The notes below the pieces were generated by a model, which worked only from the letters and a program-made list of their open reading frames with translations, was not told the origin of the DNA and searched no databases. 64,000 bases of DNA from the NCBI RefSeq assembly GCF_014353015.1, contig NZ_CP060704.1, positions 3,931,001 to 3,995,000 of the forward strand, in the 5' to 3' direction. Below, in pieces: positions 39,219-46,576 of this stretch. The DNA comes from Chitinimonas koreensis (GTDB lineage Bacteria; Pseudomonadota; Gammaproteobacteria; Burkholderiales; Chitinimonadaceae). Positions within the stretch are counted from its first letter, which is position 1, and every line of letters begins with the position of its first letter. The position numbers and the translations under genes are program-made.

Positions 39219-39857
39219 ATGACCAATGAAAAGATCGACATTCCATGGTATGCGCCAAAGCCACCAGTTTTGCCCGAGCCGGTAGGCGTACAGGCTGCCG
39301 ACGCGCTTGTCAGCCGCCTAGGCCCGACCTATTTATTCCCGATACTGCTAGTCGTGGCCTTTCTACTGATCCAGATTCTGGTGGCGTCTATTCTGCTGCT
39401 TGCCGTCGTCGGCGAACTCGCTTGTAGCTCCGATTCAATCAGCGGCTGCGGATATATTTCCGAACTGATCTTTGTCGCAGGTTCGCTTGGTGCGTTTTCT
39501 TCGACCGTCACCAAGGTTTTCTTCGCACTACTGGTGTTGTGCTTGATTTGCCTGATATGCCTGTCGGAGACGGGCGTAATCCGTAAGCAGGAACGGTGGC
39601 TGTCGCTCCAGGACGAAGATGAACTCGCACGGTTGTGCAACAGTTGTCCATCCCTCGATGAATATCGAGGCAAGGTCATTTTAATGCGCCGTCGATTTCT
39701 ACGGTCCGAATTGGAGATGGCAAGAATGTTCGTCATGGACATGGATCAGTACGAAAGAGCAATCGCAATCCACCGGCGCCTGTATTCGCTACCGGCCTCC
39801 TCGCTGGATAGGCACCAGGCTGAAGGCGTGCCGTTCACTTACTTGAATAGCCGATAG
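39219..39857 (+). CDS. Two-helix membrane protein
   Basis: This 212-residue protein has two long membrane helices (FPILLVVAFLLIQILVASILLLAVVG and VFFALLVLCLICLICLS), separated by a short loop with a Cys pair. A cytoplasmic domain of about 90 residues follows. A GGAGA ribosome site and a palindrome copy lie just upstream. No family is recognised. Confidence 0.65.
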   Translation: MTNEKIDIPWYAPKPPVLPEPVGVQAADALVSRLGPTYLFPILLVVAFLLIQILVASILLLAVVGELACSSDSISGCGYISELIFVAGSLGAFSSTVTKVFFALLVLCLICLICLSETGVIRKQERWLSLQDEDELARLCNSCPSLDEYRGKVILMRRRFLRSELEMARMFVMDMDQYERAIAIHRRLYSLPASSLDRHQAEGVPFTYLNSR

Positions 39858-39881
39858 GCGGCCGCACGCGATGCTTCGGCT

Positions 39882-39899
39882 TGTCCGCATGTGCGGACA
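39882..39899. promoter_or_regulatory. Palindrome family, copy 2
   Basis: TGTCCGCATGTGCGGACA has fully paired arms and lies 21 bases before the ATG of the first antirepressor copy. Confidence 0.75.
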
Positions 39900-39920
39900 T
39901 GACAAAGAGGGAGGGGACAT

Positions 39921-40298
39921 ATGAACGACGCTCTGACCGCGGAGACGGTCATGTTTCAAGGGGCGGCGCTGCTGACCGTTCAAATCGACGAGACCGTATA
40001 TGTCGCGATGAAACCGATCGTTAAGGCGTTGGGTATTAAGTGGGCACGTCAGGTGCAACGAATTCGAGACGAACAAAGGTATGCACATATGTACATACCT
40101 CTCCAAACGCCCGGCGGGATGTCCGCATATGTGGACAGTAAGGAAACCACAATGGTGCTCAAGGCCAGCGACGTTTCAACGCATCGTCCAGATGCGCAAG
40201 TGAGGCCGTCGCCGACGTACGACGCCGTGGCATTTGAAGCGGAGACAACATGTCGGAACCGGTTCGGACCTCATTCGCCAGGCGGACTCAATTGCTGA
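39921..40298 (+). CDS. Truncated antirepressor (P22_AR_N-type), first copy
   Basis: This frame has 125 codons. Residues 1-67 are close to the intact neighbour at 40646 (LTAETVMFQGAALLTV, then VYVAMKPIVKALGIKW, and PLQTPGG). The match stops where palindrome copy 3 begins (encoding MSAYVD), and the rest is unrelated. It is probably a decayed duplicate of the antirepressor, fused at the palindrome. A GAGGGAGGGG ribosome site precedes the ATG. Confidence 0.6.
   Translation: MNDALTAETVMFQGAALLTVQIDETVYVAMKPIVKALGIKWARQVQRIRDEQRYAHMYIPLQTPGGMSAYVDSKETTMVLKASDVSTHRPDAQVRPSPTYDAVAFEAETTCRNRFGPHSPGGLNC
40120..40137. promoter_or_regulatory. Palindrome family, copy 3
   Basis: TGTCCGCATATGTGGACA, here inside the truncated antirepressor frame, marks where similarity to the second antirepressor ends. 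It would form a G-U pair at position six if read as RNA. Confidence 0.7.
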
Positions 40299-40449
40299 TG
40301 TTCTATGGCCTGATTGCCGGCATTACACCTACGTCAATCGCGAAAAGGTCACCTCAGCGAATCCTGGATTTTGCTTTCTCAAGGCCAGCTGGCGTCGATG
40401 CGGAATTACCAAAGGAGGCCTCCTAGTACTTGAGCGCGTCTACATATAA
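40250..40449 (+). pseudogene. Small hypothetical protein, one base missing
   Basis: A GGAG ribosome site precedes the ATG at 40250. Adding one G at 40255-40256 gives 66 residues: MSGTGSDLIRQADSIADVL, then WPDCRHYTYVNREKVTSAN and a C-terminal WRRCGITKGGLLVLERV. The restored sequence has normal composition. It lies between palindrome copies 3 and 4. Confidence 0.45.
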
Positions 40450-40454
40450 GAGGC

Positions 40455-40472
40455 TGTCCTCATATGCGGACA
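40455..40472. promoter_or_regulatory. Palindrome family, copy 4
   Basis: TGTCCTCATATGCGGACA lies 14 bases before an ATG that opens a 22-codon frame (40487-40555), itself containing copy 5. That frame is probably a fragment. Confidence 0.65.
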
Positions 40473-40524
40473 AAAAGGAAGCAGCCATGGCTACTGAAAC
40501 GATCGAGATCTCTGCGCATGTGTC

Positions 40525-40542
40525 TGTCCGCATATGTGGACA
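40525..40542. promoter_or_regulatory. Palindrome family, copy 5
   Basis: TGTCCGCATATGTGGACA is identical to copy 3. A degenerate relative (TGTCCAGTTCTATGGACA) lies at 40571-40588, 57 bases before the full antirepressor gene. Confidence 0.65.
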
Positions 40543-40645
40543 CAAGATTTAGCGAGAAATAATTAAGCACTGTCCAGTTCTATGGACATTTAATTTAGTG
40601 GCACATTCGCTAGGCCATGCGGGCACAACCTAGCCAGGAGGAAAG

Positions 40646-41532
40646 ATGAGCGACGTCCTTACAGCAGAGAAGGTAATGTTTCAAGGCGCGGCGTTATTGA
40701 CCGTTCGAGTCGACGGGGTTGCATATGTCGCGATGAAACCAATCGTTGAAGCCATTGGGATCGACTGGCGTTCCCAAAGAGCAAAGTTTCGAGACGGATT
40801 AGGGTGGGGTGATATCACCCTCCCTTTGCAGACACCAGGCGGTTTGCAGCAAGTGCTCTGTATTCCCCTCCGCAAACTCAATGGGTGGCTGTTCTCGCTC
40901 AACCCAACAAAGGTGCGAGACGATCTCCGGGAGCGCCTCACGCTATACCAGGAAGAGTGTTTCGCCGTCCTGCATGCGTATTGGACCACCGGCCTTGCTG
41001 CGCGTACGCCTGGCGCGACGCTCGGCGCAGGCGCGGTGAATATGGAGTTCGATCTCGATGCCGGGGTTGAAAACCTCTCGCCAGCGGGCTGGTATCACCT
41101 GGTCGTGGCGCTGAGCGAACGATCCCGGGCCATCATGGTGCTCAAGCTGCTACAGCGCGGCGCGCTCCACACACCAGTCGCCCTACCGCTCCGCGAGTGG
41201 ACGACGATTCTGGCCGGTGTCGCGAATGGCCCCGAGTCCGTGCGGGGAATCATCCAGGCGCTGAAGACGCTGGGAGTCGTCGTGAGCCAGCCCAATGAGA
41301 ACCCGCGAAGCCCGGAAGGATTGCTGATCGACGCGAGGGGGCTCCAGAGACTGCTCGACGAGACCACGCTCCTCGCCCGCTGCCTCCTGGCCCGGACGAG
41401 ATGGAAGCACACCGTCCGGCACTCACTCCCTTCCCGGTGCTTTACCCGATCCTGCGGACCGACAAGCCGCAGCTGTGGCGTCAGCAGGCGGCGCTGCGAG
41501 GTGCCTCGCCCACGTCAGCTGGCGAGCAATGA
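40646..41532 (+). pseudogene. Phage-type antirepressor (P22_AR_N), one base missing
   Basis: Residues 1-115 form a P22 antirepressor N-terminal domain (VMFQGAALLTVRVDGVAYVAMKPIVEAIGI, LPLQTPGGLQQVLCIPLRKLNGWLFSL, RERLTLYQEECFAVLHAYW). A helical C-terminal domain follows. As read, the frame goes wrong after LLARCLLA. One C missing at 41391-41393 would give APDEMEAHRPALTPFPVLYP and a stop at 41532, for 295 residues. Antirepressors bind and inactivate phage-type repressors; the XRE protein at 28.3 kb is a candidate target. An AGGAGG ribosome site lies upstream. Confidence 0.75.
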
Positions 41533-41533
41533 A

Positions 41534-41551
41534 TGTCCGCATGTGCGGACA
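41534..41551. promoter_or_regulatory. Palindrome family, copy 6
   Basis: TGTCCGCATGTGCGGACA, identical to copy 2, begins one base after the restored antirepressor stop and ends 16 bases before the next ATG. It thus sits exactly between two genes of one transcript. Confidence 0.75.
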
Positions 41552-41567
41552 GAACGGAGGATGCGAG

Positions 41568-41777
41568 ATGCCGAGCTTCGCCGAAGTGCAACGCGCCCTG
41601 CGGCAATGCATGGCCGTCGAAATGCCCATCGACGGTGTGCTCAGTACGGACGCGTCGACGCTGGGCACGCTATTCGCGGAAATGATGTACCTGCAACAAG
41701 ACCACCGGCCGGCCGACGCGCTGAGCGACCAGCAGCAGGCTTGCTTCGCGCGCTGGTCCACATCGTCGGCCGCATGA
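41568..41777 (+). CDS. Small hypothetical protein
   Basis: This 69-residue protein has an ACGGAGG ribosome site and begins MPSFAEVQRALRQCMAVEMP. Its helical region ends ALSDQQQACFAR. The last eight residues look less natural, and the adjacent frame continues plausibly (LVHIVGRMTLPQY), so another missing base near 41745-41760 is possible. No family is recognised. Confidence 0.5.
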   Translation: MPSFAEVQRALRQCMAVEMPIDGVLSTDASTLGTLFAEMMYLQQDHRPADALSDQQQACFARWSTSSAA

Positions 41778-41858
41778 CACTGCCTCAATACAAGCGACAG
41801 GCCATGACCTGCCGCAGCTTTGCTTGCTTGCCCAAGGCCGCCCCTCGTCGGGGCCTGA

Positions 41859-41876
41859 TGTCCGCATATGTGGACG
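41859..41876. promoter_or_regulatory. Palindrome family, copy 7
   Basis: TGTCCGCATATGTGGACG, with one end mismatch, lies 21 bases before the preferred ATG of the TIGR03761 gene. Confidence 0.7.
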
Positions 41877-41897
41877 CTCATGGTTATGGAATACGAC

Positions 41898-42995
41898 ATG
41901 ACGACTTTGCCTTGGAACACTGACTGGATGCGCGCCGAAAAAATCGGCGCGATGCGCACTTCGAACTCGCCATTCCCGGATGGCTACGACATCCACGGAG
42001 AGGAACGCGCACTCACGGAGGCCAACCTCCTGGGTATCGATGACGACGTCTCACCGGTGCACCCCCTGTACACACGCCTAAACGAATACGACCTGCGGCG
42101 CAGCGCGCTCGACTCGGCGGTTGCACACCACGGCGCGCGTCAAGGCGCCGACCCGCTGGTGTCCGATCAAGAGGCCAGCAAACTGCGCCAGATCGGCCGG
42201 CTGGAGGCCGATGGCGACGATGCGCTCCTGCTCCACACGCGGGACGCCTACCGCCTCTTCATGGGGCGCGGTCGCTCGCCTGATGGCCGCGGCGGCTTCC
42301 CGATCGTGGGCGGCCGGAAGGCTGCGGCAGCCTTGCTCGCGTTGTGGAACCTCTCCAGCCGGAACAACCCGTACGCAGACTGGCTGCTGATCCAGTTCAT
42401 GGAGCAAGCGGAGGCCCTGCGCAAGAAGCTGCGCGACGGCTCCAACGCGCTGGCCGACAGGCTCCAGGAGCAAGCGAACCGGGGCTTCGTGATCAAGGTC
42501 GCGGTGTCCACCCAACCGCAAAGCCTGCATCTCGGCTTTCGCTCGCCGTACGGCTACGAGATCGCGTTCATCATCGCGGACTTCGACTGGGCCACCCGCC
42601 ACATTCGCACCCTCGCCATGAAGGCGTTGCTGTCGACCAATGCCGAGGCCCAGCTGATCCGGGACTTGCGGCAGGAAGCGCGAAGGATCTTTGCGGCCGT
42701 CGTACGCGGCCAACGCATCCTGCTCAACGAACGCCTCGTGACACTGTCACGAAACGACTGGTTGTCCAGCGATGCGTCCGCCAAGGCGCGAGTGGCCGGT
42801 GCCCAGGAACTGCTCGGCGAGCTGCCGCCCGACGTGTTTCAGCAGAAGCGCGTGCCGAAGCACCATCGGCAGCATGCGCTGAGCGCCGAGGAGCGACGGG
42901 TGCTGGAAAGCGTGGACCTGGAACAACTGGGACGTGTGGAAGATGGTCCAGCCGATCCTGTCGCGCTGGAATCTGCCGCAGAGCAGTTGCTTTGA
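41898..42995 (+). CDS. Integrating conjugative element protein, TIGR03761 (PFL_4669) family
   Basis: This 365-residue protein has the family features: LLLHTRDAYRLFMGRGRSPDG, then FPIVGGRKAAAALLALW, and NNPYADWLLIQFMEQAEALR, all in the first half. A conserved-looking YGYEIAFIIADFDWATRHI follows. This family is a marker of PFGI-1/SXT-like element cores; its biochemical role is not known. In-frame ATGs at 41868 and 41886 are possible starts, but 41868 lies within the palindrome. Confidence 0.85.
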   Translation: MTTLPWNTDWMRAEKIGAMRTSNSPFPDGYDIHGEERALTEANLLGIDDDVSPVHPLYTRLNEYDLRRSALDSAVAHHGARQGADPLVSDQEASKLRQIGRLEADGDDALLLHTRDAYRLFMGRGRSPDGRGGFPIVGGRKAAAALLALWNLSSRNNPYADWLLIQFMEQAEALRKKLRDGSNALADRLQEQANRGFVIKVAVSTQPQSLHLGFRSPYGYEIAFIIADFDWATRHIRTLAMKALLSTNAEAQLIRDLRQEARRIFAAVVRGQRILLNERLVTLSRNDWLSSDASAKARVAGAQELLGELPPDVFQQKRVPKHHRQHALSAEERRVLESVDLEQLGRVEDGPADPVALESAAEQLL

Positions 42996-43031
42996 TCGGC
43001 GGGTACCTGGCGCAGCCTTGCGGGGTTCGGC

Positions 43032-43502
43032 ATGAGTTTGAAAAGCCATCAATTAGTTATTGATCAAAGGGCCTTTAAGGGTAAGGGGGCCGAGGCGACC
43101 GGGCGGGTTGCCCGGTCCATGTGCCACGCAGTGCTGGAGACTGCACGCGCCCTGGTGGCCGACGCGGCCAAGACCGCGCGCCACCTGCCCTACCAGATCA
43201 AGCTCGATGCCCGCACCAAGGACGGCGCACGCTATTTCGTGGTGCGCTGGCTGCACGGCGGCCGGTCGGTGGTCTGGCACGACATCCAGCACGACCGGAC
43301 GCTGGCGCCGCACGTCCTGGGGCTGCTGAGCGCCTACAACACCGAACTGGAGGAGCTGGTCGCGCTGCAGTCGACGCTCAGGGCTGTTGTCGCAGCCACG
43401 GACCGGTTGGGCAAGGTACATCGTGGGGAGACGTACAACTCGCTCAGTAAGGGGCCTGGTGCAGGCGGGAAGCGAGCAGCGCGCACGGCAAATGAGAGCT
43501 AG
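43032..43502 (+). CDS. DUF3158-like protein
   Basis: This 156-residue basic protein lies directly after the TIGR03761 gene, where related elements carry DUF3158. It has SMCHAVLETARALVADAAKTARHLPYQI and RYFVVRWLHGGRSVVWHDI. The family call is by pattern and position. A palindrome copy follows 25 bases after the stop. Confidence 0.6.
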   Translation: MSLKSHQLVIDQRAFKGKGAEATGRVARSMCHAVLETARALVADAAKTARHLPYQIKLDARTKDGARYFVVRWLHGGRSVVWHDIQHDRTLAPHVLGLLSAYNTELEELVALQSTLRAVVAATDRLGKVHRGETYNSLSKGPGAGGKRAARTANES

Positions 43503-43527
43503 CGCAAGACGAGAAGGCCGGCGTCAC

Positions 43528-43545
43528 TGTCCGCATATGAGGACG
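43528..43545. promoter_or_regulatory. Palindrome family, copy 8
   Basis: TGTCCGCATATGAGGACG is a less symmetric copy, 69 bases before the next ATG. Confidence 0.6.
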
Positions 43546-43614
43546 ACCGGCATGGCGCATCGGAAAGAAGGAAAGCGCGATGGCTCGTGCTTTCCGCAAC
43601 GACGGGAGCCATAC

Positions 43615-43893
43615 ATGACACTTCTAACACTAGACCAAGTGAAGCAGATTTATCGTCAAGCCATCGAGCCTGCTCAGGACGGCAATGGCGAGGCTTGGTG
43701 GCAAGAGGTGTCCATTGAAGTACATGCGGTGGTATCAGCTGCGACGCTTGATGCAGCCGCGAAGGTAATTGAATGGTGGCACAGCGAGGAACGGTGGCGT
43801 GAAATCTGCGACAGCCCACGCAAGGCGGCACGTCGCATTCAACGTGCCGCTGCAAAGCTGCCGCCATCGGTGGGCGGCCAGTCTGCAGAGTAG
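43615..43893 (+). CDS. Hypothetical protein
   Basis: This 92-residue helical protein begins MTLLTLDQVKQIYRQAIEPAQDGNGEAWW and ends in a basic region (SPRKAARRIQRAAAKLP). A GGGAG ribosome site lies seven bases upstream. No family is recognised. Confidence 0.55.
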   Translation: MTLLTLDQVKQIYRQAIEPAQDGNGEAWWQEVSIEVHAVVSAATLDAAAKVIEWWHSEERWREICDSPRKAARRIQRAAAKLPPSVGGQSAE

Positions 43894-43954
43894 AACCATC
43901 ACCGAATTTGGGGCGCCGCCATCCGAGAACCGAATGGATAGCGGCGCTGTCGCG

Positions 43955-44119
43955 TCAGGTTCGCGACTTGGTGCCAGAGGAACGCCCATGCCGGTTCTTA
44001 CGGACTTCGTTCTTCTTTGCACCGATCCAGACTACAACTACGGTGCCGATCGCTCTCGCGATGGCTTCAACGGCGGGAGCAACTGCCTTTACAAGGTCAA
44101 TGAGTTCTTGGGTGGTCAT
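43955..44119 (-). CDS. Small membrane protein on the opposite strand
   Basis: This 54-residue frame has a GGAG ribosome site. It begins MTTQELIDLVKAVAPAVEAIARAI, has one membrane helix (GTVVVVWIGA) and a strongly basic tail (KKNEVRKNRHGRSSGTK). It is opposite to all neighbours. No protein-like frame competes on the plus strand here, so it is plausible but unproven. Confidence 0.4.
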   Translation of the reverse strand: MTTQELIDLVKAVAPAVEAIARAIGTVVVVWIGAKKNEVRKNRHGRSSGTKSRT

Positions 44120-44271
44120 GGCGCACTCCGTGCGAGTCTGGCAAATGCCGCCCCAGAACTCCATATACCCCTCGGCAAACCTCCCAAGCTGCGGTGTCGT
44201 CTCATAACGTCGACCAGGCGCAACGCTGCGATCCACGCAGGCTGGTGAGGCGCAGTCCCAGCATTGACGGT

Positions 44272-44289
44272 TGTCCGCACATGCGGACA
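44272..44289. promoter_or_regulatory. Palindrome family, copy 9
   Basis: TGTCCGCACATGCGGACA lies 93 bases before the DUF4160 gene. A short CCCCAAGGTAACGTTGGGG inverted repeat follows at 44312-44330. Confidence 0.7.
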
Positions 44290-44382
44290 TCGCTCACCTC
44301 GTACGGTGATGCCCCAAGGTAACGTTGGGGCGCCAATATCAACCCTCAATCTCAGAAACCCAAGCCGTTAGGTTTTGCTACA

Positions 44383-44631
44383 ATGCCAACTGTACTGAAG
44401 ATTTTCGGCTTGCGCGTCGTCATCTACCCAAACGACCATCGTCCTGCCCACGTCCATGTGATCGGGAACGGTTGCGAGGCAGTGTTCAACCTGCACTGTC
44501 CGGAAGGGCCGCCGGAGCTACGGGAAAACCATGGCTTCTCGCGTGGTGATGTGGTGAAAATCCTGGATGGGCTGGCGGTGGACTTGGTCCATGCTTGCGG
44601 TGAATGGAGACGGATACATGGAACTTACTGA
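44383..44631 (+). CDS. DUF4160 protein
   Basis: This 82-residue protein matches DUF4160: PTVLKIFGLRVVIYPNDHRPAHVHVIGNGCEAVF, with the PAHVHV motif, then GFSRGDVVKIL. DUF4160 and DUF2442 genes are often paired in genomes and behave like a small stand-alone module, possibly toxin-antitoxin. Its end overlaps the DUF2442 start by 14 bases. Confidence 0.85.
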   Translation: MPTVLKIFGLRVVIYPNDHRPAHVHVIGNGCEAVFNLHCPEGPPELRENHGFSRGDVVKILDGLAVDLVHACGEWRRIHGTY

Positions 44632-45031
44632 CGAGGAATTCGAGGCGGCGAATCGACGTGCTGCGCAGAAAAAGGCAGCCTTTCCCCCGGCGGTATCCGT
44701 TCGTTACGATCGCCGTGTATCCCGTGTGGTGATTGGCTTGGCATCGGGTTTGGAGCTCTCGTTCTCCCCCAAGCAGGCACAAGGACTCGAGCATGCTCGT
44801 CCCGACGACTTGCTGGATGCGGAGATCACGCCGTCGGGCTTGGGCGTACACTTCCCGCGTATCGATGCCGACCTCTACATTCCGGCCTTGCTGGAAGGAT
44901 TCTTCGGGTCGAAGCGCTGGATAGCCGCTGAAATGGGCAAGGCTGGCGGCAAAGCCTCCAGTGACGCAAAGTCCGCCGCGGCCCGGCAGAATGGAAAGCT
45001 AGGCGGGCGCCCGAAGAAGATTGCCGCTTGA
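44618..45031 (+). CDS. DUF2442 protein with a basic C-terminal tail
   Basis: This 137-residue protein has the DUF2442 core: VSVRYDRRVSRVVIGLASGLELSF, then DAEITPSGLGVHFPRIDADLYIPALLEG. It ends with a Lys/Gly/Ala-rich tail (GKAGGKASSDAKS and GKLGGRPKKIAA) that may bind nucleic acid. It partners the DUF4160 gene. Confidence 0.85.
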   Translation: MELTDEEFEAANRRAAQKKAAFPPAVSVRYDRRVSRVVIGLASGLELSFSPKQAQGLEHARPDDLLDAEITPSGLGVHFPRIDADLYIPALLEGFFGSKRWIAAEMGKAGGKASSDAKSAAARQNGKLGGRPKKIAA

Positions 45032-45062
45032 TTTGGTGTGAGATGTTTCGGCCAAGTGGTGT

Positions 45063-45080
45063 TGTCCTCACATGAGGACA
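45063..45080. promoter_or_regulatory. Palindrome family, copy 10
   Basis: TGTCCTCACATGAGGACA shows a paired T-A change at the variable position, so the symmetry is preserved. It lies 24 bases before the GTG at 45105. Confidence 0.75.
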
Positions 45081-45104
45081 CTCGAATATCGGCAGGAGGG
45101 AATC

Positions 45105-45497
45105 GTGGGCTACAGGCGGGGTCGACGTGATTCGTTTGGTTCTGTGGTTGCCGACGCCGCATACATCGCGAATCGGCGCGGTCCAGAGGGCGCGTTATGG
45201 TTTGGGCTCGTGTGCTTCTGGATCTTCTACGTGTTGCTTCCTTGGTGGTTCAACGGACTGGCCAACGAAGCTGCCGCCAATACCGGTAGCCTATTTGGTG
45301 CGGTTACTCGCCAATTGGTCGACGCTGTATTCTTTCACCGCTTGGTGCATCCGTCCGAACTTACCGGCATTGCAATCCTTCTGGTTTGCTCCATGATCGC
45401 GGCGTGGAAGTTTTTCATGGGTACGCAGTTGGCGTCGCCTCATGAACGCGGCCTGAGCAGCTTGTCGAGATGGCTGGCGCGCTGGCTCGACAATTAA
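45105..45497 (+). CDS. Two-helix membrane protein
   Basis: This 130-residue protein has a GTG start and a strong AGGAGGG ribosome site. A basic N-terminus (GYRRGRRDSFG) is followed by helices at LWFGLVCFWIFYVLLPWWF and ELTGIAILLVCSMIAAWKFF. An ATG at 45072 inside the palindrome is a less likely start. No family is recognised. Confidence 0.6.
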   Translation: MGYRRGRRDSFGSVVADAAYIANRRGPEGALWFGLVCFWIFYVLLPWWFNGLANEAAANTGSLFGAVTRQLVDAVFFHRLVHPSELTGIAILLVCSMIAAWKFFMGTQLASPHERGLSSLSRWLARWLDN

Positions 45498-45513
45498 TCG
45501 AATCGAGGTAAAT

Positions 45514-45810
45514 GTGTCCCAACATGTCATTGCCTTCCCGGTGTCGGGAATGAAATGCCCACCCGGCGATATGGCCTTTCACCAGGTGCATGGCTTTGTT
45601 ACCGTCACCGAAGTGCGTGGTGCACATCGATTGGTGAAATGGGATGAGCCGATCGACGAGGCGCCGGATGACGAGGAAAGCTGGCTGAAATCGAGTGCGG
45701 GCACGACCCATGTCAGCCGTGAGGTCGAAGTACCCCTGAATCAACTCGAAATGATCGAGGGGCGTGCTGGTGCAGCTGACGGATGCAATGTGGTCGCGCT
45801 GAAACGGTAA
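45514..45810 (+). CDS. Small hypothetical protein
   Basis: This 98-residue protein has a GTG start and a GAGGT ribosome site. It begins SQHVIAFPVSGMKCPPGDMAFHQVHGFVTV, a strand-rich part, followed by acidic sequence (EPIDEAPDDEESW). No family is recognised. Confidence 0.55.
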   Translation: MSQHVIAFPVSGMKCPPGDMAFHQVHGFVTVTEVRGAHRLVKWDEPIDEAPDDEESWLKSSAGTTHVSREVEVPLNQLEMIEGRAGAADGCNVVALKR

Positions 45811-45876
45811 TCGATCGCCGCCGTTCGTCAGGTGCGATTGCGCGAGCAACGATGTCTACTGGTAGAATTTGTCCCG

Positions 45877-45894
45877 TGTCCACACATGTGGACA
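45877..45894. promoter_or_regulatory. Palindrome family, copy 11
   Basis: TGTCCACACATGTGGACA shows a paired A-T change at the variable position and perfect outer arms. It is the last clear copy, between the small-gene run and ssb. Confidence 0.75.
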
Positions 45895-45978
45895 ACTTGG
45901 ATTCCAGCCAAGTCGACGCTCGAAGCTGCCACGGAGAGCGACGCAGCCGGCGGTGCTCATCCCGTCGGTGAAAATCAA

Positions 45979-46007
45979 GACCCGGACTCGTCCGGGTTTT
46001 GTTTTTT
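45979..46007 (+). terminator. Rho-independent terminator before ssb
   Basis: ACCCGGA-CTCG-TCCGGGT is a perfect stem followed by TTTGTTTTTTT. It ends the transcript of the small-gene run, so ssb must have its own promoter in the 110 bases that follow. Confidence 0.85.
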
Positions 46008-46118
46008 TCAGCGCCCACGATTAGAATCAAGTCATCTCAAGCGCCAGCAATTCATAATCGGCGCGCCCTCTGCCCCACTTGCTTGTTTGCCCGATCCCAA
46101 CCCATTCTGGAGATCGGC

Positions 46119-46523
46119 ATGTCCAATATCTTTTTCGGCACCGGCAATATCGGCAAGGCCCCCGAGCTGCGTTATGTCCCGGTAAACGGCGAAAGCCGTG
46201 CCGTCCTCAATTTCTCCGTCTACTGCGACGACTACAAGCGGACCGCCGGTGGCGAACTCGAGCAGACCGACAAGGGCTTCTGGGTTCGTGTCGGGTTCTG
46301 GGGACCACGCGCCGAGCGCGCGGCCAAGCTCCTGGAGAAAGGGAGCCGTGTCCGCGTCGAAGGCAACCTGGTGCAAGACAGGTGGCAGGATGAGAACGGC
46401 GCCGAACAACGTGGCCTGACGCTGGAAGCCGACGACGTCTTCATTTCGATGTCCCGCATCGAGTCCATCACCTGGAAGCCCAGGGCCGATCGGCCCGACA
46501 ACACCGATACGTCCAACGGCTGA
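46119..46523 (+). CDS. ssb: Single-stranded DNA-binding protein
   Basis: This 134-residue SSB has the OB-fold core: MSNIFFGTGNIGKAPELRYV, NFSVYCDDYKR, FWVRVGFWGPRAERAAKLLEKGSRVRVEGNL. It lacks the glycine-rich linker and acidic DDDIPF tip of chromosomal SSB and ends in ...DNTDTSNG, as do SSBs of other elements. The topoisomerase gene follows. Confidence 0.92.
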   Translation: MSNIFFGTGNIGKAPELRYVPVNGESRAVLNFSVYCDDYKRTAGGELEQTDKGFWVRVGFWGPRAERAAKLLEKGSRVRVEGNLVQDRWQDENGAEQRGLTLEADDVFISMSRIESITWKPRADRPDNTDTSNG

Positions 46524-46576
46524 ACTGCTGTCCCCGGGCAGGCTGCACGCTGCCCATCCACACCAGGAGGACAGCG

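Noticed and set aside
39186..45894. CRISPR array
   Set aside because: The palindromes are repeated but irregularly spaced by whole genes, are 18 bp long, and there are no cas genes.
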